Shown in pieces: positions 25,808 to 38,365 of a stretch of 45,197 nt of DNA. Below the pieces are notes generated by a model. The model was not told the origin of the DNA and did not search any database. It saw only the letters and a program-made list of their open reading frames with translations. The DNA is taken from contig NZ_JZUE01000033.1 in NCBI RefSeq assembly GCF_000969605.1, positions 1 through 45,197 of the forward strand. The letters are read 5' to 3'. The first letter of the stretch is position 1; every line of letters begins with the position of its first letter. This stretch comes from Aquincola tertiaricarbonis (GTDB lineage: Bacteria > Pseudomonadota > Gammaproteobacteria > Burkholderiales > Burkholderiaceae_C). The position numbers were made by a program, and so were the translations under genes.

Positions 25808-27712
25808 TCAGGCAGCGGCCGGGGCGCTTTCCGGATTGACCGGCGGCGTCGGACCACCCGGCTTGGACGAGGTGGGCGTCCAGTCCTTCGGCGGGCGCGG
25901 CGGCTTGCCGTTCATGATGTCGTCGATTTGCTCGGCGTCGATGGTTTCCCACTCTAGCAAAGCCTTGGCCATCGCATGCATCTTGTCCTGGTTGTCCTCG
26001 ATCAGCTTGCGAGCGATGGTGTACTGCTCGTCGATGATGCGGCGGATCACCAGGTCCACTTTGCGCATCGTCTCTTCCGACATGCTGGTGGTCTTGGTGA
26101 CCGAACGGCCGAGGAACACCTCGCCCTCGTTCTCCGCATACACCATCGGGCCCAGCTCGTCGGTCATGCCGTAGCGGGTGACCATGTCACGGGCAATCGC
26201 GGTGGCCCGCTCGAAGTCGTTGCTGGCGCCGGTGGTCATCTGGTTCATGAACACCTCTTCCGCAATGCGGCCGCCAAACAGCACGCTGATGGTGGAGAGC
26301 ATGCGCTCCTTGTCCATGCTGTAGCGGTCGCCTTCGGGCAGCTGCATCGTCACGCCGAGCGCACGGCCGCGCGGGATCACCGTCACCTTGTGCACCGGAT
26401 CCGTCTTGGGCATCAGGCGGGCCACCAGGGCGTGGCCGGCCTCGTGGTAGGCGGTGTTGCGGCGCTCTTCCTCGGGCATGACCATGGACTTCCGCTCGGG
26501 GCCCATCATGATCTTGTCCTTGGCGCGCTCGAAGTCGACCATCTCCACCACGCGGCCACTGCGGCGCGCGGCGAAGAGGGCAGCCTCGTTCACCAGGTTG
26601 GCCAGGTCGGCGCCCGAGAAGCCCGGGGTGCCGCGCGCCAGGATGTCGGCCCGGATGTCCTGGCCGACCGGCACCTTGCGCATGTGCACGTTGAGGATCT
26701 GCTCGCGGCCGCGAACGTCCGGCAGTGTCACGTAGACCTGGCGGTCGAAGCGGCCTGGACGCAGCAGCGCGGGGTCGAGGATGTCGGGCCGGTTGGTGGC
26801 CGCCATCACGATCACGCCCAGGTTGGTCTCGAAGCCGTCCATCTCGACCAGCATCTGGTTCAGCGTCTGCTCGCGCTCGTCGTTGCCGCCGCCCAGGCCG
26901 GCACCACGATGGCGACCCACCGCGTCGATTTCATCGACGAAGATGATGCAGGGCGCGCTCTTCTTGGCCTGCTCGAACATGTCTCGCACGCGGGCCGCGC
27001 CGACACCGACGAACATTTCCACGAAGTCGGAGCCCGAGATGCTGAAGAACGGCACCTTGGCTTCACCCGCAATGGCCTTCGCCAGCAGCGTCTTGCCGGT
27101 ACCCGGAGGGCCGACCAGCAGCACGCCGCGCGGGATGCGGCCGCCCAGCTTTTGGAACTTCTGCGGGTCCTTCAGGAAGTCGACCAGTTCCTTGACCTCT
27201 TCCTTGGCCTCGTCGCAGCCGGCGACGTCGGCGAAGGTGGTCGAGTTGTTGGCCTCGTCCAGCATGCGCGCCTTGGATTTGCCGAAGCTGAAGGCGCCGC
27301 CCTTGCCGCCGCCTTGCATCTGCCGCATGAAGTAGATCCACACGCCGATCAGCAGCAGCATCGGCCCCCAGCTGATCAGGATGCTCATCAGGATCGACGG
27401 CTCCTCGCGGGGCTTCACGTCGAACTTGACGTTGTTGTTGATCAGGTCGCCGACCAGGCCGCGGTCCAGGTAGGTTGCGGTGGAGCGCAGGCGCTTGTCA
27501 TCGTTCGTGATCGCCACGATCTCGGTACCGCCTGCAGCACCTTCCTGCAGCGTCACCGATTTGATGCGCTTGGCACGCACTTCCTCCAGGAAATCAGAGT
27601 AGCCGATCTGGTTGCCGGAAATCGCACCTCGGTCGAACTGCTTGAAGACGGTGAACAGTACCAGTGCAATCACCAGCCAGACCGCCACCTTGGAAAACCA
27701 TTGATTGTTCAC
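25808..27712 (-). CDS. ftsH: ATP-dependent zinc metalloprotease FtsH
   Basis: Hexameric inner-membrane AAA+ protease that degrades misfolded membrane proteins and regulators. The 634 residues contain two membrane spans (about 9-24 and 108-129) around a periplasmic domain, Walker A GPPGTGKT (201-208), Walker [16 protein letters not shown], the second region of homology ([20 protein letters not shown]) and the zinc site HEAGH (423-427). A Pro-rich tail ends the protein. It lies 153 bases after rlmE on the same strand, with a sigma-32-like promoter in the gap. Confidence 0.98.
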   Translation of the reverse strand: MNNQWFSKVAVWLVIALVLFTVFKQFDRGAISGNQIGYSDFLEEVRAKRIKSVTLQEGAAGGTEIVAITNDDKRLRSTATYLDRGLVGDLINNNVKFDVKPREEPSILMSILISWGPMLLLIGVWIYFMRQMQGGGKGGAFSFGKSKARMLDEANNSTTFADVAGCDEAKEEVKELVDFLKDPQKFQKLGGRIPRGVLLVGPPGTGKTLLAKAIAGEAKVPFFSISGSDFVEMFVGVGAARVRDMFEQAKKSAPCIIFVDEIDAVGRHRGAGLGGGNDEREQTLNQMLVEMDGFETNLGVIVMAATNRPDILDPALLRPGRFDRQVYVTLPDVRGREQILNVHMRKVPVGQDIRADILARGTPGFSGADLANLVNEAALFAARRSGRVVEMVDFERAKDKIMMGPERKSMVMPEEERRNTAYHEAGHALVARLMPKTDPVHKVTVIPRGRALGVTMQLPEGDRYSMDKERMLSTISVLFGGRIAEEVFMNQMTTGASNDFERATAIARDMVTRYGMTDELGPMVYAENEGEVFLGRSVTKTTSMSEETMRKVDLVIRRIIDEQYTIARKLIEDNQDKMHAMAKALLEWETIDAEQIDDIMNGKPPRPPKDWTPTSSKPGGPTPPVNPESAPAAA

Positions 27713-27765
27713 TGCGGCTCCTTCTGCCCGTGACTGTCACGACGCCCAAATGGCGCCTTGCACGC

Positions 27766-27793
27766 AACTGGGGATGATTCTAGTGGACTCAAG
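27766..27793 (-). promoter_or_regulatory. Sigma-32-like (heat-shock) promoter of ftsH
   Basis: The minus strand reads CTTGAG (27788-27793), 14 bases, then CCCCAGTT (27766-27773), close to the heat-shock consensus CTTGAA / CCCCATNT with normal spacing. A sigma-70-like TAGAAT lies inside the spacer. Transcription would start about 47 bases before the ftsH ATG. E. coli ftsH is also heat-induced. Confidence 0.55.
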
Positions 27794-27841
27794 TTAACGA
27801 TCTCCGGTGCATGACCCGTACTGTGTCAGAGCTTTGAAGCA

Positions 27842-27872
27842 GGGATGACGTGATGAAAGGGGTCGTCATCCC
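27842..27872 (-). terminator. Hairpin over the rlmE stop codon
   Basis: GGGATGACG (27842-27850) and CGTCATCCC (27864-27872) are perfectly complementary with a 13-base loop, and the rlmE stop lies inside one arm. The downstream T-run is lacking, so it may be an attenuator or mRNA stabiliser between rlmE and ftsH rather than a full terminator. Confidence 0.5.
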
Positions 27873-28543
27873 GGCTTCTTCAGACCGATGCCGACGAGAA
27901 AGGTTTCAGAGGAACGGTCGCGGGAGGCCTTGGGCTTGATCGGCTTGACCACGCGAAACTGCTTCTTGAACATTTCCACCAGCTGGCTGTAGCCGCTGCC
28001 ATGGAACACCTTGGCAACCAGCGCGCCTTCGGGCTTGAGGTGGGCCTGCGAGAACTGCAGCGCCAGTTCCACCAGGTGGCCGACGCGGGCAGCGTCCGAG
28101 CTCTCGATGCCCGACAGGTTCGGCGCCATGTCCGAGACCACCACATCCACGGCGCGGCCGGCCACTTCCGCCTCCAGCTGCTGCAGCACCTCGTCCTCGC
28201 GGAAATCGCCCTGGATGAATTTCACGCCTTCGATGGGCTCGAAGGGCAGCACGTCCAGCGCGATGATGGTGCCATTGAGCTCACCCACCGCCGCACCGCC
28301 GGTGCCTGCTTCCTTCGGGGCGAACTTGCGGCGCAGGTACTGGCTCCAGGCGCCCGGCACGGCGCCCAGGTCGACGACCAGCTGGCCGGGCTTGATGAGC
28401 CCCAACGCCTCGTCGATTTCCTTGAGCTTGTAGGCCGCGCGGGCGCGGTAGCCCTCGCGCTGGGCCAGCTTGACGTACGGATCGTTCATGTGATCCGCCA
28501 ACCACGCCTTGTTGACCTTCTTGCTTTTCGTCTTGATTTTCAT
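27866..28543 (-). CDS. rlmE: 23S rRNA 2'-O-ribose U2552 methyltransferase
   Basis: Methylates U2552 in the A loop of 23S rRNA; heat-inducible in E. coli (RrmJ/FtsJ). From the ATG at 28543 the protein has 225 residues and opens [20 protein letters not shown], a typical basic start. Motif I is [15 protein letters not shown]. The catalytic K-D-K-E tetrad is represented in [29 protein letters not shown] and [10 protein letters not shown] start 14 codons earlier is in frame but would run into yhbY's promoter. It is the first gene before ftsH. Confidence 0.97.
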   Translation of the reverse strand: MKIKTKSKKVNKAWLADHMNDPYVKLAQREGYRARAAYKLKEIDEALGLIKPGQLVVDLGAVPGAWSQYLRRKFAPKEAGTGGAAVGELNGTIIALDVLPFEPIEGVKFIQGDFREDEVLQQLEAEVAGRAVDVVVSDMAPNLSGIESSDAARVGHLVELALQFSQAHLKPEGALVAKVFHGSGYSQLVEMFKKQFRVVKPIKPKASRDRSSETFLVGIGLKKPG

Positions 28544-28551
28544 GCCGCACC

Positions 28552-28558
28552 GATAATA
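28552..28558. promoter_or_regulatory. Shared -10 element for rlmE and yhbY
   Basis: In the 20-base gap between the divergent ATGs, GATAAT (plus, 28552-28557) lies six bases before the yhbY ATG and TATTAT (minus, 28553-28558) nine bases before the rlmE ATG. They are the same base pairs read from the two strands. Such symmetric -10 elements can start transcription both ways. Confidence 0.55.
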
Positions 28559-28563
28559 GGCAT

Positions 28564-29034
28564 ATGCCCGCAATCCAACTGACACCTTCGCAGCGCAAGG
28601 AACACCGCGCCGCTGCGCATCATCTTGACCCCGTCGTCCTCGTCGGCGGCGACGGCCTCACCCCGGCCGTGACCAAGGAAATCAACAACGCGCTGAACGC
28701 CCACGGCCTGATCAAGGTCCGCGTGTTCTCAGACGACCGGGCGGCCCGCGAGGCGATGTTCGCCCAGCTCAGCCACGAGCTCGACGCCGCGCCCATCCAG
28801 CACATCGGCAAGCTGCTGGTGCTGTGGCGGCCGATGCCCGAGAAGACCAAGGCCGAGCGGGACGACCGCATGGCCGGCCCGAAGATCGTCAAGATCCTCA
28901 AGTTCAGCAAGAGCGGCAATCACCGGCCGCAGATCAAGAAGGTGAAGGTGCTGGGCAACGAACGCGTGACGGCCGGTGGCGAGGTCAAGCGCGCCCGCAA
29001 GCGCACCACCAGCATCAAGAAGACGACGGCCTGA
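28564..29034 (+). CDS. yhbY: CRM-domain RNA-binding protein YhbY with basic tail
   Basis: YhbY proteins bind pre-50S ribosomal particles. Residues 4-95 form the CRM domain, with [23 protein letters not shown] and the GxxG-type loop [10 protein letters not shown] visible. At 156 residues the protein is longer than the roughly 97-residue E. coli YhbY: about 60 extra residues at the C-terminus are strongly basic ([14 protein letters not shown] and [14 protein letters not shown]) and probably bind rRNA. It diverges from the rRNA methyltransferase gene rlmE, both acting on the large subunit. Its 3' end overlaps the opposite DUF4149-type gene by 20 bases. Confidence 0.93.
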   Translation: MPAIQLTPSQRKEHRAAAHHLDPVVLVGGDGLTPAVTKEINNALNAHGLIKVRVFSDDRAAREAMFAQLSHELDAAPIQHIGKLLVLWRPMPEKTKAERDDRMAGPKIVKILKFSKSGNHRPQIKKVKVLGNERVTAGGEVKRARKRTTSIKKTTA

Positions 29035-29446
29035 TACCGGCAGCCGGCGCCGCCGCGCGCCAGGCCAGCGCCCCCACCAGCACGCCCTTCAGCGCAAACA
29101 GGCCCAGGCTGATGGCATGCAGCTGGCCGAAGCTGAGCGTGCCCTGCCCTGCACGCGCCGCCACCATCAGCGGCTGCAGTGCGTAATAGCCTGCCACGGT
29201 GCAGAACAGGGCGCCCAGCGCCAGCCACACACCCACCTGCCGGTCCGGCGCCAGCTTGCGCTCGATCGCAGTCACCACCAGCGCGAGCGCCATGCTCACC
29301 ACCGCCTCCTGGGCAAAGATGCGCCCGACGATGCGGCCCGCCTCACCGGGCGCCATCGCGAACGCAGCCGGCGTGGCGATGGTGGCGATACAGATGAGCA
29401 AACCGGCCCAGAGGGCCGGCAGCAGCATGCGCAGGCGCGGCAGCAT
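29015..29446 (-). CDS. DUF4149 family membrane protein
   Basis: A 143-residue protein with four predicted membrane spans (about 9-30, 45-62, 72-92 and 108-130). The opening RLRMLLPALWAGLLICIA and central APDRQVGVWLALGALFCTVAG fit the DUF4149/TMEM205-like family, whose function is not known. The ATG at 29446 is two bases after the greA stop, so it belongs to the carA-carB-greA strand. Its last 20 bases overlap the end of yhbY on the other strand. Confidence 0.82.
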   Translation of the reverse strand: MLPRLRMLLPALWAGLLICIATIATPAAFAMAPGEAGRIVGRIFAQEAVVSMALALVVTAIERKLAPDRQVGVWLALGALFCTVAGYYALQPLMVAARAGQGTLSFGQLHAISLGLFALKGVLVGALAWRAAAPAAGIRPSSS

Positions 29447-29448
29447 CG

Positions 29449-29925
29449 TCAGATGTACCGGACGTCCACCACTTCGTAGCTCTTGACGCCGCCAGGGGCA
29501 CGCACCTCTGCGATGTCGCCGTTTTCCTTGCCGATCAGCGCCCGGGCGATGGGCGAACTGATGGAGATCAGGCCCAGCTTCAGGTCGGCCTCGTCGTCGC
29601 CCACGATCTGGTAGGTCACCTGGGCGCCGGAGGCTTCTTCCTCCAGGTCGACCGTGGCGCCGAAGACCACGCGGCCGCCGGCGTCCAGCGTGGCGGGGTC
29701 GATCACCTGGGCGGCGGCCAGCTTGCCTTCCAGCTCCAGGATGCGGCCTTCGATGAAGCCCTGCTTGTCCTTCGCGGCTTCGTACTCGGCGTTTTCCGAC
29801 AGGTCGCCCTGGGCACGCGCCTCGGCGATGGCCTGGATCACCGCATGACGCTCGACGGTCTTCAGGCGATGGAGTTCTTCTTTGAGCTTTTCGAAACCGC
29901 GCCGGGTCAGGGGAATGGTGGCCAT
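29449..29925 (-). CDS. greA: Transcription elongation factor GreA
   Basis: Rescues backtracked RNA polymerase by stimulating transcript cleavage. The 158 residues have the coiled-coil domain with the tip acidic motif [16 protein letters not shown], where the catalytic D/E residues sit, and a C-terminal FKBP-like domain ending [11 protein letters not shown] use the ATG at 29925 with an AGG ribosome site rather than an in-frame TTG two codons earlier. It follows carB after a terminator, an order common in betaproteobacteria. Confidence 0.97.
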   Translation of the reverse strand: MATIPLTRRGFEKLKEELHRLKTVERHAVIQAIAEARAQGDLSENAEYEAAKDKQGFIEGRILELEGKLAAAQVIDPATLDAGGRVVFGATVDLEEEASGAQVTYQIVGDDEADLKLGLISISSPIARALIGKENGDIAEVRAPGGVKSYEVVDVRYI

Positions 29926-29948
29926 GTTCAAACCTGCAGAGACAAATG

Positions 29949-29988
29949 AAAACCGCCGCCGGGGTCGTGGACAACGACCCGGCGGCGG
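29949..29988 (-). terminator. Rho-independent terminator after carB
   Basis: On the minus strand a GC-rich stem of about 15 pairs (29974-29988 with 29953-29968, one bulged base, five-base loop) is followed by TTTT. It ends the carAB transcript just before greA. Any greA promoter would have to lie in or upstream of this structure. Confidence 0.85.
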
Positions 29989-30006
29989 GCGCGAGGTGCG
30001 GTCAGT

Positions 30007-33273
<3,267 letters not shown>

Positions 33274-34425
33274 TTACTTTTGCTCCATCAGGCTGACGAA
33301 GCGGTCGAACAGGTAACCGATGTCATGCGGACCGGGCGAGGCTTCCGGGTGGCCCTGGAAGCAGAACGCCGGCTTGTCGGTGCGGGCCAGGCCCTGCAGC
33401 GTGTTGTCGAACAGGCTCACGTGCGTGGGGCGCAGGTTGTCCAGCAGCGTCTTCTCGTCCACCGCGAAGCCGTGGTTCTGGCTGGTGATGCTCACGCGGC
33501 CGCTGTCCAGGTCCTTCACCGGATGGTTGGCCCCGTGGTGGCCGAACTTCATCTTGTAGGTCTTGGCACCCGAGGCCAGTGCCATGATCTGATGGCCCAG
33601 GCAGATGCCGAAGGTGGGCAGGCCGGCGGCGATCACCTCGCGCGTCGCTTCGATCGCGTAGTCGCAGGGCTGCGGGTCGCCCGGGCCGTTGGCCAGGAAC
33701 ACTCCGTCGGGCTTCATCTTCAGCACCTCGGCGGCGGGCATCTGCGCCGGCATCACGGTGATGCGGCAGCCGCGGCTGGCCAGCATGCGCAGGATGTTGC
33801 GCTTGACGCCGTAGTCGAAGGCCACCACGTGGAAGCGCGGATCGGCCAGCTTGCCGTAGCCGCTGCCCAGCGCCCACTCCGTTTCCAGCCATTCGTAGGG
33901 CTGCGTCGCCGACACCACCTTGGCGAGGTCGAGGCCCGACATGCTGGGCGCGGCCTTGGCCTTGGCGATGGCGTCGTCGATGTGCTGCTGCGTGAGCACC
34001 GTGCCGGGCTCGAAGGTCGCGATGCAGCCGTTCTGCGCGCCGGTGGTGCGCAGCACCCGCGTCAGGCGGCGGGTGTCGATGTTGGCGATGCCCACCGTGT
34101 TCTCACGGCGCAGGTAGTCGGACAGCGTGGCCGTCTGGCGGAAGTTGGAGACACGCAGCGGCAGGTCCTTGATCACCAGGCCGGCGGCATGCACCTTGGA
34201 CGCCTCGACGTCCTCCTCGTTGACGCCGTAGCTGCCGATGTGCGGATACGTCAGGGTGACGATCTGGCGGCAGTAGCTCGGGTCGGTGAGGATTTCCTGG
34301 TAGCCGGTGAGCGCGGTGTTGAACACCACCTCGCCGACCGTGTGACCGGCAGCGCCGATCGACGCGCCTGAAAAGACCGTGCCGTCTGCGAGTGCGAGCA
34401 GTGCGGGAGGCAGGACGGGTAGCAA
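33274..34425 (-). CDS. carA: Carbamoyl-phosphate synthase small subunit
   Basis: Glutaminase subunit that hydrolyses glutamine and tunnels ammonia to CarB. I set the start at TTG 34425: the sequence begins [17 protein letters not shown], matching the family, and GGAG lies seven bases before it; there is no nearby ATG. The 383 residues include the structural N-terminal domain and a class I glutamine amidotransferase domain with nucleophile C275 in FGICLGHQ and the His/Glu pair in [10 protein letters not shown] hairpin-bearing leader precedes it. Confidence 0.96.
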   Translation of the reverse strand: MLPVLPPALLALADGTVFSGASIGAAGHTVGEVVFNTALTGYQEILTDPSYCRQIVTLTYPHIGSYGVNEEDVEASKVHAAGLVIKDLPLRVSNFRQTATLSDYLRRENTVGIANIDTRRLTRVLRTTGAQNGCIATFEPGTVLTQQHIDDAIAKAKAAPSMSGLDLAKVVSATQPYEWLETEWALGSGYGKLADPRFHVVAFDYGVKRNILRMLASRGCRITVMPAQMPAAEVLKMKPDGVFLANGPGDPQPCDYAIEATREVIAAGLPTFGICLGHQIMALASGAKTYKMKFGHHGANHPVKDLDSGRVSITSQNHGFAVDEKTLLDNLRPTHVSLFDNTLQGLARTDKPAFCFQGHPEASPGPHDIGYLFDRFVSLMEQK

Positions 34426-34570
34426 AGGGAAGGCTCCGAAGCGGTGCGCCCCCTGGTCCTGTTGCGCGAATCCGCACGCGGGCAGGCCTGCGTGCGGCGG
34501 CTCGGTTCCGGTGCGAAAAACGTCAGTGGTTTCTCGGGGGCAGCGTGAGAGGGTAAACCTGCTGAGTATA
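34426..34570 (-). promoter_or_regulatory. carA leader with promoter and hairpin
   Basis: A TATACT -10 (34565-34570) would start a leader of about 130 bases. The leader holds a perfect eight-pair stem (CCGCACGC 34472-34479 with GCGTGCGG 34490-34497, ten-base loop). No T-run follows the stem. Control by pyrimidines or arginine is plausible from the pathway but no operator is recognised. Confidence 0.5.
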
Positions 34571-34619
34571 GCCGCCCGGCCTCGGCCCGAGCCCGATGAC
34601 CCTTGGACGAATCCTGCCG

Positions 34620-35024
34620 TCAGCCCAGCGCGGCGATGCCGGCGCGTGCGATCTGGGCGTCTTCGTTCGACTTCACGCCGCTGACACCCACCGCACCCAC
34701 CACCTGGCCCTGCACCAGCACCGGCACCCCGCCTTCCAGCATGCCTTGCAGCACCGGCGCGCTGAGGAAGGAGACGCGGCCCTGGTTGATCATGTCCTCG
34801 TAGCCCTTGCTTTCGCGCCGGCCGACGGCGGCGGTGTGCGCCTTGGCCGGCGCGATCTGCGCCGAGATGGGCGCGGCACCATCCAGGCGCTGGAACCACA
34901 GCATGTGGCCGCCATCGTCCACGATGGCGATGGACACCGCCCACTGGTTCTTCACGGCCTCGGCTTCGGCGGCGGCGGCGATCTTCTTCACGTCCTCAAG
35001 GGACAGGTACGGCTTGGTATTCAT
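34620..35024 (-). CDS. GlcG/HbpS-like protein
   Basis: A 134-residue protein of the heme-degrading/GlcG (DUF336) family. The typical features are an N-terminal helix ([17 protein letters not shown]), [20 protein letters not shown] and the [19 protein letters not shown] segment. Members bind small ligands or heme; the true role is unsettled. The ATG at 35024 is chosen over one 11 codons earlier on family length. It lies upstream of carA on the same strand but is separated by a promoter-like element. Confidence 0.85.
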   Translation of the reverse strand: MNTKPYLSLEDVKKIAAAAEAEAVKNQWAVSIAIVDDGGHMLWFQRLDGAAPISAQIAPAKAHTAAVGRRESKGYEDMINQGRVSFLSAPVLQGMLEGGVPVLVQGQVVGAVGVSGVKSNEDAQIARAGIAALG

Positions 35025-35100
35025 GGAAATCTGGGCTGGATGAGGGAACACACGCACTTTACCGGCCTTGGCGGTGCCTTCCGGTGACGGGATGCGGAAC

Positions 35101-35106
35101 TAGAAT
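35101..35106 (+). promoter_or_regulatory. -10 element of the Bax inhibitor-1 family gene
   Basis: TAGAAT lies 48 bases before the ATG at 35155. The -35 is not clear. The gene has a good GGAGG ribosome site. Confidence 0.45.
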
Positions 35107-35154
35107 CGCGCCGCTCGATCAGAGCGCTGTCACATCCCTCTGGAGGCTCCCGCA

Positions 35155-35853
35155 ATGAACGAATCCCTGCAAACCTCGTACCCCGGCTTTGCTGGCGGTG
35201 CGGCGCTTGCCGAGCAGCGCAACCGCGTGCTGCGCAACACCTATTGGCTGCTGGCCCTGTCGCTGGTGCCAACGGTGCTGGGCGCGTGGATCGGCGTGAG
35301 CACCGGCATCGTCGCGTCGATGGGCATCGGCATCAGCACCATCGTCTTCCTGGTGGGCGCATTCGGCTTCATGTTCGCCATCGAGAAGTTCAAGCACTCG
35401 TCGGCTGGCGTCGGCCTGCTGCTGGGCTTCACCTTCTTCATGGGCTTGATGCTTTCGCGCATGCTGGCGGCGGTGCTGGGCTTCAGCAACGGCGCCACGC
35501 TGATCATGTACGCCTTCGGCGGCACGGCACTGTCGTTCTTCGCGATGGCTTCGCTGTCGACCATGATCAAGCGCGACCTGTCCGGCATGGGCAAGTTCCT
35601 GTTCATCGGCGCGATCATGCTGCTGGTGGCGGGCATCGCGAACATCTTCCTGCAGTCGAGCGCGATGATGCTCACGCTGTCGGTGATCGCGGTGGGCCTG
35701 TTCTCGGCCTTCCTGCTCTATGACATGAAGCGCATCATCGATGGCGGCGAGACGAACTACGTCTCGGCCACGCTGGCCATCTACCTGGACCTGTACAACA
35801 TCTTCCAGAGTCTGCTGGCCATCTTCGGCATCGCCGGCGGCGACCGCGAGTGA
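35155..35853 (+). CDS. Bax inhibitor-1/YccA family membrane protein
   Basis: A 232-residue inner-membrane protein with seven predicted spans. The family signature appears in GGTALSFFAMASLSTMIKR and in the C-terminal YDMKRIIDGGETNYVSATLAIYLDLYNIF, which holds the conserved aspartates of the calcium-leak/YccA group. E. coli relatives (YccA, YbhL) interact with FtsH, the protease encoded in this window. The exact member is not decided, so no symbol is given. GGAGG lies eight bases before the ATG. Confidence 0.93.
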   Translation: MNESLQTSYPGFAGGAALAEQRNRVLRNTYWLLALSLVPTVLGAWIGVSTGIVASMGIGISTIVFLVGAFGFMFAIEKFKHSSAGVGLLLGFTFFMGLMLSRMLAAVLGFSNGATLIMYAFGGTALSFFAMASLSTMIKRDLSGMGKFLFIGAIMLLVAGIANIFLQSSAMMLTLSVIAVGLFSAFLLYDMKRIIDGGETNYVSATLAIYLDLYNIFQSLLAIFGIAGGDRE

Positions 35854-35874
35854 CACGCGGACAGCCATGAACAA

Positions 35875-35897
35875 AAGGGGCCTCCGGGCCCCTTTTT
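35875..35897. terminator. Bidirectional Rho-independent terminator
   Basis: AAGGGGCC-TCCG-GGCCCCTT with T-run on the plus strand and A-run before it, so it works in both directions. It lies between the convergent Bax inhibitor-1 gene and rlmD. Confidence 0.93.
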
Positions 35898-35920
35898 CAT
35901 GCCCGCATCACGCGCCGTCG

Positions 35921-37285
35921 TCAGGCCGCGGCCGGTGCGCGCTCGAACACCGCGATGCTTTCCACGTGGGCCGTGTGGGGGAACATGTTCACCGCGCCGG
36001 CGGCGACGCAGCGGTAGCCGGCCTGGTGCACCAGCAGCCCGGCATCGCGCGCCAGCGTGCCGGGATTGCAGCTCACGTAGACGATGCGGCCGGGGGGTGC
36101 CCAGTCACCGGTGTCGGTCAGCTGGCAGGCCTCGGCCAGCGCCTTGCACAGCGCCAGCGCACCTTCGCGCGGCGGGTCCACCAGCCACTTGTCGGCCCGT
36201 CCGTCCTGCATCAACTGCTGTGGCGTCATCTCGAACAGGTTGCGGGCCACGAAGGCCGTCTTGGCGGCCAGCCCGTTGGCCGCCGCGTTCTCGCGCGAGC
36301 GGGCCACCAGCGCCTCGCTGCCCTCGATGCCCAGCACCTCGCGCGCCTGGGTGGCGATCGGCAGGGTGAAATTGCCGAGGCCGCAGAACCAGTCGATCAC
36401 CCTGTCAGTGGCCTGCGCCTGCAGCAGTCGCAGCGCACGGCCGACCAGCACCGCATTGATGTGCTGGTTCACCTGCGTGAAATCGGTGGGCTTGAAGGGC
36501 ATGGTCAGGCCGAACTCGGCCAGGCGGTAGCTCAGCACCGGGCCGCCCTCGTCCAGCAGCCGGACGGTGTCAGGACCCTTCGGCTGCAGCCACCATTGCA
36601 CGCCGTGCTGGCGGCCAAAGGCGCGCAGGCGCTGCAGGTCGGCATCGGTCAGCGGCTCGAGGTGGCGCAGCACCAGCGCGGTCACGTCGGTGCCGGCCGC
36701 CAGTTCGATCTGCGGCAGCCGCTCGCGCTGGTCCATCGACATCACCAGCTCGCGCAGCGGCAGCAGCATCGCGCTCACATGCGCAGGCAGCACGGGGCAC
36801 ACCTTCATGTCGGCGATGTAGCGCGACTTGCGCTCGTGGAAGCCGACGAGCACCTCGCCCTTCTTCACCACGTGGCGCACCGACAGCCGCGCGCGATCGC
36901 GGTAACCCCAGGCCGGCCCTTCGATCGGGCGCAGCACACGCTCTGGCTTCACCTTGCCCAGGTGCCACAGGTTGTCTTCCAGCGTGCGCTGCTTGACCGC
37001 CACTTGCGCCGACACATGCAGGTGCTGCATCTTGCAGCCGCCACAGGCGCCGGCGTGCAGTCCGAAGTGAGGGCAGCCCGGCTGCACCCGCTGGCTGCTT
37101 TCGCGACGCAGGGCCGTCATCGTGGCCTGTTCCCAGGCGTTCTTGCGCCGTCCCACCTGCACCTGCACCTGCTCACCGGGCAGCGCACCTTCGATGAAAA
37201 CGACCTTGCCTTCTTCGTTGTGGGCGACGCCTTGCGCTTCGAGATCGAGCGATTCGACCGTCAGCCATTCATTCACTTGAGTCAT
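35921..37285 (-). CDS. rlmD: 23S rRNA (uracil-1939-C5)-methyltransferase
   Basis: Methylates U1939 of 23S rRNA. The 454 residues open with a TRAM domain (2-60), followed by [4Fe-4S] cluster ligands C71, C81, C84 and C163. The methyltransferase domain has [11 protein letters not shown], the catalytic cysteine in [14 protein letters not shown] and the general base region at the C-terminus. The cluster pattern distinguishes it from TrmA. The promoter overlaps a palindrome at its start (see separate entry), and it lies downstream of rpoS. Confidence 0.95.
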   Translation of the reverse strand: MTQVNEWLTVESLDLEAQGVAHNEEGKVVFIEGALPGEQVQVQVGRRKNAWEQATMTALRRESSQRVQPGCPHFGLHAGACGGCKMQHLHVSAQVAVKQRTLEDNLWHLGKVKPERVLRPIEGPAWGYRDRARLSVRHVVKKGEVLVGFHERKSRYIADMKVCPVLPAHVSAMLLPLRELVMSMDQRERLPQIELAAGTDVTALVLRHLEPLTDADLQRLRAFGRQHGVQWWLQPKGPDTVRLLDEGGPVLSYRLAEFGLTMPFKPTDFTQVNQHINAVLVGRALRLLQAQATDRVIDWFCGLGNFTLPIATQAREVLGIEGSEALVARSRENAAANGLAAKTAFVARNLFEMTPQQLMQDGRADKWLVDPPREGALALCKALAEACQLTDTGDWAPPGRIVYVSCNPGTLARDAGLLVHQAGYRCVAAGAVNMFPHTAHVESIAVFERAPAAA

Positions 37286-37304
37286 GCACCGGATTATCCG
37301 GTGC
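37286..37304 (-). promoter_or_regulatory. Palindrome with central -10 before rlmD
   Basis: GCACCGGATTATCCGGTGC (plus strand) is a perfect 9+1+9 dyad. On the minus strand its centre is GATAAT (37293-37298), seven bases before the rlmD ATG, the right place for the -10 of a leaderless mRNA. A protein binding the dyad would directly block the promoter. Confidence 0.55.
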
Positions 37305-37319
37305 GGCCCGCCAACGGCT

Positions 37320-38339
37320 TCAGAACACCGAGTCGCGGTCCACGCCGTGGCGCATCATCCGGCGCTTGAGCTTCAGCAGCGCCTCCTGCTGGATCTGGCG
37401 GATGCGCTCGCGCGTCAGGCCCATGCGCTCGGCCAGCACCTCCAGCGTCTCCGGCTCGCGGTCGCGCAGGCCGTAGCGGCCAGACAGCACCTCGCGCTCG
37501 CGGTCGTTGAGCTCGGCCAGGCCGTTGTTGAGCAGGGCCTCCACTTCATGGCTGAGGGTGATGCCCATCGGGTCGATGGCCTGTTCATCGGCCACCGTGT
37601 CCAGCATCGACTCACCGGCGTCGCGCTCCAGCGGCGCATCGAGCGAGGCGGGCTGCTCGGCGAACTTCAGCAGTTCGGACACCTCGTGCACCGGCCGGCC
37701 CACCAGCGACGCGATCGCCTCCACCCGCACCGGCCGCTCGCCTTCCGGGCCATGCGAATGCTCGGCCTCCAGCGTGCGGCGTGCCTTGAGCACCTGGTTC
37801 AGCTCGCGCACGATGTGCACCGGCAACCGCACCAGGCGGGCCTGGTGCATGATCGCGCGCTCGATGCTCTGGCGGATCCACCACGAGGCATAGGTGGAGA
37901 AACGGAAGCCCCGCTCCGGCTCGAACTTGCCGATGGCATGCATCAGCCCGAGGTTGCCTTCCTCGATGAGGTCGGTCATCGGCAGGCCGCGGCCCAGGTA
38001 GTTCTTGGCGATGCTGACGACCAGCCGCAGGTTGCGCTCGATCATCGCCTGCCGGGCAGGGAAGTCGCCGGAGCGTGCCTTGACCGCGGTGTCGTACTCC
38101 TCCTGCGGTGTCAGCAGGGGCGCCTTGCGAATTTCGCGCAGGTAGGTCTGCAGCGTGTTGCCGACGTCGCTTTCGCCGGCCGGGATCTCGACCGGCACCT
38201 TGGCATCGCTTACATCCGGCTCGGCGCGTAGTTCGATGTCAGGCGTCTCCTCCAGCGCGGGCCTGGCAGGTAGCAGCGGCAAGCGCGCCGCTGCGCTGTC
38301 CACCCCATGTCCGTTCTGCGTTTCGATTCGCCTGGTCAT
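37320..38339 (-). CDS. rpoS: RNA polymerase sigma factor RpoS
   Basis: Stationary-phase and general-stress sigma factor. The 339 residues have regions 1.2-2.4 ([39 protein letters not shown]), region 3 and region 4 ([20 protein letters not shown]). Location directly after nlpD in a surE-pcm-nlpD-rpoS row identifies it against RpoD or RpoH. GGAG lies eight bases before the ATG. Its main promoter is expected inside nlpD, as in E. coli; I cannot mark it from sequence alone. Confidence 0.97.
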   Translation of the reverse strand: MTRRIETQNGHGVDSAAARLPLLPARPALEETPDIELRAEPDVSDAKVPVEIPAGESDVGNTLQTYLREIRKAPLLTPQEEYDTAVKARSGDFPARQAMIERNLRLVVSIAKNYLGRGLPMTDLIEEGNLGLMHAIGKFEPERGFRFSTYASWWIRQSIERAIMHQARLVRLPVHIVRELNQVLKARRTLEAEHSHGPEGERPVRVEAIASLVGRPVHEVSELLKFAEQPASLDAPLERDAGESMLDTVADEQAIDPMGITLSHEVEALLNNGLAELNDREREVLSGRYGLRDREPETLEVLAERMGLTRERIRQIQQEALLKLKRRMMRHGVDRDSVF

Positions 38340-38365
38340 GGGTGGATCTCCGCTCCATTGAAGCC

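Noticed and set aside
29447-29974. N-terminal extension of the DUF4149-type gene through greA
   Set aside because: The extra sequence is a shifted reading of greA on the same strand. The ATG two bases after the greA stop gives a family-length product.
34426-34944. Upstream extension of carA to an in-frame start
   Set aside because: It would run through the promoter-like element and into the GlcG/HbpS-like gene, and the added sequence is unlike CarA. TTG at 34425 with its GGAG site fits the family.
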